From Zygnema cylindricum (taxonomy: Eukaryota > Streptophyta > Zygnematophyceae > Zygnematales > Zygnemataceae): DNA of 64,000 nucleotides. The stretch's first letter is position 1, and the number at the start of each line of letters is the position of its first letter. The stretch spans positions 1-64,000 of the forward strand of contig JBBHKE010003300.1 of NCBI GenBank assembly GCA_037447655.1, read 5' to 3'. The position numbers and the translations under genes were made by a program. This document shows, in pieces, positions 61,195 to 64,000 of this stretch. Below the pieces are notes generated by a model. That model searched no databases. It was not told the origin of the DNA and saw nothing but the letters and a program-made list of their open reading frames with translations.

Positions 61195-62082
61195 CAGAGG
61201 TCGCAAAAGTCAAAATTTTACATAATCGAAACCGACCGTTTTTTTTTACAAAATCTGAGTAGCCGATGACCGACCGAGTTATGTCATGCTCCAAAATTGT
61301 TAACCGTTAACCGACCGTGGTTTACGAAATAAAAGTTAACCGAAACTCGATTTCTTGCGACTAACCGTGCCCGCCCGTAACCGAAAAAGTACAAAATTAT
61401 CTAATGTACGACGTATGAATAAGCCAATAATTACAATTTGTCGCGTTCCCTTAGATTTGCGAAATGAATAGTGTTTACTAACGTGTCAGATTTGCAACGC
61501 TTTGTCGCGTTCCCTAAGATTTGCGAAATGAATAGTGTACTACACCGTGAATCGTTATTAGCCTTATGTACTCTATATCGACACCACAAAATTTTGACAT
61601 ATATACCTTAAATAGAACAAATTACACTATTTAAGAACATGGACCATAATCTGCCACGTCTCGTGGCACTAAATTTGAATGAATGACCCTATTTTTTTCT
61701 TTACTCTAATAATTTCTATAGTCCAATATGGATTCGCGGTGTACCGTGTCAGATTTGCGACGCTTTGTCGCGTTCCCTAAAATTGCGAAATGAATAGTGT
61801 TACTACCGTGTCAGATTTGCGACGCAAATCATGATGTCACGAACTTCCACGATACCAAAGAGTACAAAGAACAATAATGTTGGATTGTATGGACAGTACA
61901 AAATTTTCATTTTTTTTGGTTTTTTGGTTGACCGACTGTAACCGACCATTATTTTTTTTCTGGTGAATCAACCGACCGCAACTGCCCGACCCTCAAAATT
62001 TGGCAACCGAATCCGTTCCGGATCCGGCGCGGGCGGTCGGTTAACGGTCGGTCACGGTTTCGGTGACCGTTTGCGACCTCTG
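61195..62082. mobile_element. hAT-type non-autonomous element, 888 bp, with perfect 8-bp TSD
   Basis: CAGAGGTCGCAAA (61195-61207) and TTTGCGACCTCTG (62070-62082) are perfect terminal repeats. ATTTCGGG flanks both sides (61187-61194, 62083-62090). ACCGACCG-type subterminal words are abundant. It sits inside a remnant of the Harbinger-like family (GATCCGGCGGACCCGGATTT) and itself contains a MITE (61541-61743). Confidence 0.92.
61541..61743. mobile_element. MITE family A, 203 bp, nested in the 61195 hAT
   Basis: TACACCGTGAATCGTTATTA at the left and GGATTCGCGGTGTA at the right, with core ATGGACCATAATCTGCCACG. It is the third copy of exactly 203 bp. Confidence 0.85.
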
Positions 62083-62101
62083 ATTTCGGGTGTCCCTATG
62101 T

Positions 62102-62732
62102 TAGAGTTAGGTATTGGGTAAATTCATATCGCGATAATTTTAATATTCAATAATTTCGAATATCGATCGAGCAGAATCCTCGATATATCGTACCGAGACC
62201 AACATAAATTATCGCGATATATAGTATTTTTAAAATTTAAAATTTTATATTTTTATATAATATGTTATTTTAGCGAAAAAGACATATTGTCTGATACGCC
62301 TCGTACGACGTGATTTTCGTTCCGTGACTTAACGGTAGAAAATGTAACCGACAAAAAAGTACTAATTCTGCAATTCATATAATTATTTATTTGGGGTATG
62401 GTTACATCAGGTGGTCTCTGTAATAGTACGACCAACAAAATTTCTATGTTACAGAGGCCTCGGTTACATCGCGTAACGTCTGTAAACAAGTTTTTACATA
62501 CGTGTTTTGATTTGAGTGGTTCCTTGTAAGTTGACGATCAAATCTCTAAAATAGTCAAAAAATTTAAAGCCGACCATTTTCGTATGGAAATCCGTACTTG
62601 CGTATTATGTACGTGTACTTCGCAAGTGTACAGCGTCAATGTACCTCAAAGATCTCCTTCACTCTGCTGACTTTCAGGGAAAAACCGTATTTCTTTTGGC
62701 AAATATTTTAGGGACCCCCCCCCCCCCCCCGT

Positions 62733-62775
<43 letters not shown>

Positions 62776-62943
62776 GAAAAAAAATTGTAAAATTTTCATT
62801 TTCGATATATCGTCGATACGATATATCGGCGATATATCGCGATAATTTGAAATTCGATATATCGAAGCGATATATCGAATATCGGGTACATGAAATTCGA
62901 TATATATCGAATATCGGCAATGGGTCCTCGATACCCAACACTA
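62102..62943 (-). mobile_element. hAT non-autonomous element with poly-C/poly-G hairpin
   Basis: The minus-strand terminus at 62943 reads TAGTGTTGGGTATCGAGG, as at 16032 and 29332. The opposite end at 62102 reads TAGAGTTAGGTATTGGGTA. A C run followed by a G run of about 39 bases lies at 62717-62773, and GATATATCG words flank it. The 8-bp duplication is not visible. Confidence 0.7.
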
Positions 62944-62984
62944 GTCGGTAGACTGCTTAGTTTATCTAAGCGAAAACCTGAAAG

Positions 62985-63330
62985 TACACCGTGAATCGTT
63001 ATTAGTGTAACGAAGTTATTAGAGTAAAGAAATAAAGAGTGTTATAAACTCTATTTTTGGGTTCAAAGGGCCTAGCGTCAACAAAAATTAGAGCAAATTT
63101 AATTTAATAAATTATTCATCCCAGTATCCAACACTAATTTGGATACGCATACCCGCATTGTAGCTGCTATTGCACGTGTTCACCTAAATCTAAATTGAAT
63201 TAAATTATGTTTTTACGCCTTTATCTTGAACTTTATCTGTATCAGTATATAAATAAGAGAACGTTGTTCGTCCCTCTGCGAAACCTTATATAAGCGGTAA
63301 GCGGTGTGTCTGTCTTCGATTTTTTCCGTC
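62985..63330. other. MITE left end and intergenic DNA
   Basis: TACACCGTGAATCGTTATTA at 62985 starts a family copy, whose right end was not identified. The rest has no recognised feature. Confidence 0.4.
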
Positions 63331-63815
63331 CGTCCGCAGTACGGACCAACGTACCGCTAGCACAATGTAACGGTGTCGTCCGTACCGACGTACGGATGGC
63401 GTAATCTTACATTGCCAGTTGTCGGTGTGTAAACCACCGTACGACTGGCATATTCTAACATTGCCAACCGTCGGTCTGCAAAGCGCCGTACGGTTGGCGA
63501 AACCTAACATTACCACGAGTCGGTGTGCAAACTGCCGTACGAATGGCGTAATTTAACGTTGCCGTGCGTCGTTGTGCAGACCGCCGTTCGGATGGCGTAA
63601 TGTAACATTGCCGTGCGTCGTGTGCAGACCGTCGTAAGGATGGCGTAATTTAACGTTGTGCGTCGCTGTGCAGATCGCCGTACGGATGGGCTAATGTAAC
63701 ATTGCCGTGAGTCGCTGTGCAGACCGCCGTACGGATGGCGTAATTTAACGTTGTGCGTCGCTGTGCAGACCGCCGTATGGAAGGCGTAACGTAATGTAGC
63801 CAACCGTCGAAGGCC
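63331..63815. repeat. Minisatellite of about 46-50 bp units
   Basis: Around ten units contain CCGTACGGATGGCGTAAT, then TTAACGTTG or GTAACATTGCC, then GTGCGTCGCTGTGCAGAC. Units at the left are more diverged. Minus-strand frames (63286-63893) follow the array and are by-products. Confidence 0.85.
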
Positions 63816-63834
63816 GCCGTGCCGCTGGCAGAAT

Positions 63835-64000
63835 GTACACCGCGAATCGTTATTAGAGTATATAACTCTAATTTGGGTTCCTGAAATTTTCATTTTTTTT
63901 CCTAAATAGGATACATGATTTTAATTTTTCCTTCACGTTAATTAAGGACCGTACAGAATAGCGTAAAAAAATGAAAGTACAATAAGATCTAAATAGTGTG
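63835..64000. mobile_element. MITE left end running to the window edge
   Basis: TACACCGCGAATCGTTATTA at 63835 followed by GAGTATATAACTCTAATTTG is a family terminus. The right end is not within the window or not recognisable. Confidence 0.5.

Noticed and set aside
63286-63893. Minus-strand repeat frames
   Set aside because: By-products of the ~48-bp minisatellite.

Overview
This 64 kb window is nuclear DNA from a plant-lineage eukaryote (a streptophyte: land plant or charophyte alga). The evidence is a 16-exon DExH RNA helicase of the plant NIH/YTHDC2-like type, two FT/TFL1-type PEBP genes that keep the plant four-exon structure including a 62-nt exon 2, GT-AG introns throughout, and AAACCCTA telo-box motifs at a probable 5' leader. 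The intergenic DNA is packed with transposons yet still full of CG and GTAC words (CCGTAC, CGTACGG). That argues against the heavy CpG decay usual in methylated vascular-plant repeats. The species cannot be named from the sequence.

Layout. 1-4.8 kb: repeats, namely a perfect 62-bp-arm hairpin, MITEs and a Harbinger-like element. 4.9-7.6 kb (+): PEBP gene 1, with an N-terminal membrane anchor. 7.6-12.2 kb: repeats, including a long-TIR element. 12.2-12.5 kb (-): relic of a short-chain dehydrogenase. 12.8-13.8 kb: AT-rich minisatellite. 14-17.6 kb: MITE and hAT fragments. 17.7-20.6 kb (-): PEBP gene 2, convergent with gene 1. 21.2-29.3 kb: two direct copies of a ~3 kb hAT transposon with decayed transposase. 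29.3-32.9 kb: repeats. 33.1-46.6 kb (+): the complete helicase gene. 46.6-53.6 kb: repeats. 53.75-54.26 kb (+): a plausible first coding exon of an organelle-targeted protein, possibly coproporphyrinogen oxidase-like, with no continuation found. 54.3-64 kb: minisatellites and nested transposons.

The main biological point is the PEBP pair. Both proteins carry the same leader (M-x-T-M-R-E-S-T-S-x-L-M-A-A), a basic stretch and a single transmembrane segment before the PEBP fold, and both have a CT-rich 5' leader. Gene 1 keeps the ligand-pocket motifs (DPDAP, GVHR). Gene 2 has lost both but keeps an intact frame and exact exon phases. They look like a duplicated, membrane-tethered PEBP subfamily whose members have diverged in function. 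The helicase is a separate housekeeping-type RNA-processing gene.
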